From Solimonas sp. (GTDB lineage: Bacteria; Pseudomonadota; Gammaproteobacteria; Nevskiales; Nevskiaceae): 54,987 nt of DNA. The notes beneath the pieces are model-generated. The model was not told where the DNA came from. It saw nothing but the letters and a program-made list of their open reading frames with translations, and did not search any database. Shown here piece by piece: positions 54,757-54,987 of this stretch. Where the stretch lies: the NCBI GenBank assembly GCA_030149365.1, contig JASBRP010000049.1, positions 1 to 54,987 on the forward strand. Reading direction: 5' to 3'. A program made the translations under genes and the position numbers. Each line of letters begins with the position of its first letter. Position 1 is the first letter of the stretch.

Positions 54757-54987
54757 ATGACCTTCGTCGTTACCGAAAACTGCATCAAGTGCAAATACAC
54801 CGACTGCGTGGAAGTCTGCCCGGTCGATTGTTTCCACGAAGGCCCCCACTTCCTGGTCATCGACCCCGAGGAATGCATCGACTGCACCCTCTGCGAGCCG
54901 GAGTGCCCGGCCGAGGCGATCTTCGCCGAGGACGACCTGCCGGGTGACCAGGCCCAGTTCAAGCAGCTCAACGCCGAGCTGACCAAG
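54757..54987 (+). CDS. fdxA: Ferredoxin FdxA (7Fe-8S type), 3' end cut by window
   Basis: The first 77 codons of a ferredoxin that carries one 3Fe-4S and one 4Fe-4S cluster. Cysteines at 9, 12, 17, 21, 25, 40, 43, 46 and 50 follow the FdxA/Azotobacter ferredoxin I spacing ([29 protein letters not shown]). ATG 54757. Full members are about 107 residues, so roughly 30 residues lie beyond the window. A cytoplasmic electron carrier; partner unknown. Confidence 0.95.
   Translation, partial: MTFVVTENCIKCKYTDCVEVCPVDCFHEGPHFLVIDPEECIDCTLCEPECPAEAIFAEDDLPGDQAQFKQLNAELTK

Overview
This is a GC-rich chromosomal window from a Gram-negative bacterium. Outer-membrane and type IV pilus genes, an RND efflux operon, FdxA, RhlE and the divergent yggS/pilT pair suggest a gammaproteobacterium. 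Nevskiales or a Xanthomonadales relative is my guess from gene content and intergenic repeats; I could not test it. No stretch over about 300 bases lacks a gene. The long antisense reading frames are GC shadows and are left out.

Layout. 1-5.9 kb: the 3' tail of an IS481-like transposase, an LLM-class flavin oxidoreductase, two paralogous HSL-type hydrolases around a LuxR-type regulator and an SDR, and a small membrane protein. 5.9-10.5 kb (minus): a cytochrome c, HupE/UreJ-like protein, PpiC-like protein and DUF3604 lipoprotein. 10.6-16.4 kb: an SDR, then a lower meta-cleavage pathway (C-C hydrolase, hydratase, acylating acetaldehyde dehydrogenase, 4-hydroxy-2-oxovalerate aldolase) and a trailing SDR. 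The upstream extradiol dioxygenase is absent. Steroid or aromatic breakdown would fit.

16.5-32.6 kb (mostly minus) is the most unusual region. Three tandem 681-794 residue multihaem c-type cytochromes resemble the rubber oxygenases RoxA/RoxB. They are followed by a truncated AraC-type HTH protein, a DUF1302 outer-membrane protein, an alpha/beta hydrolase, a GXWXG/DUF4334 protein, two acyl-CoA dehydrogenases and an SDR. A TetR-type gene diverges from the cytochromes. The promoters of the cytochrome cluster and of the DUF1302 operon share one layout: TTGACA, 16 bp, then a -10 box, with two TGAC-N4-GTCA palindromes exactly 26 bp apart. One palindrome overlaps -35 and the other lies just past -10. 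I infer one TetR regulon that cleaves a hydrophobic, probably unsaturated, substrate outside the cytoplasm, imports the fragments and degrades them as acyl-CoAs.

32.6-39.2 kb: a TetR-TolC-adaptor-RND efflux operon behind a perfect 23-bp operator palindrome. 39.4-42.7 kb: phaB and carbonic anhydrase (overlapping), a DUF3228-like protein, tRNA-Gln(CTG), rpsI and rplM. 42.8-55 kb: three PilT/PilU-family ATPases, yggS, rpiA, an RRM protein, rhlE, envelope proteins, an L,D-transpeptidase overlapping a NUDIX hydrolase, a lipoprotein gene behind phased G/C palindromes, and the start of fdxA, cut by the window edge. Several families of dispersed intergenic palindromes occur throughout.
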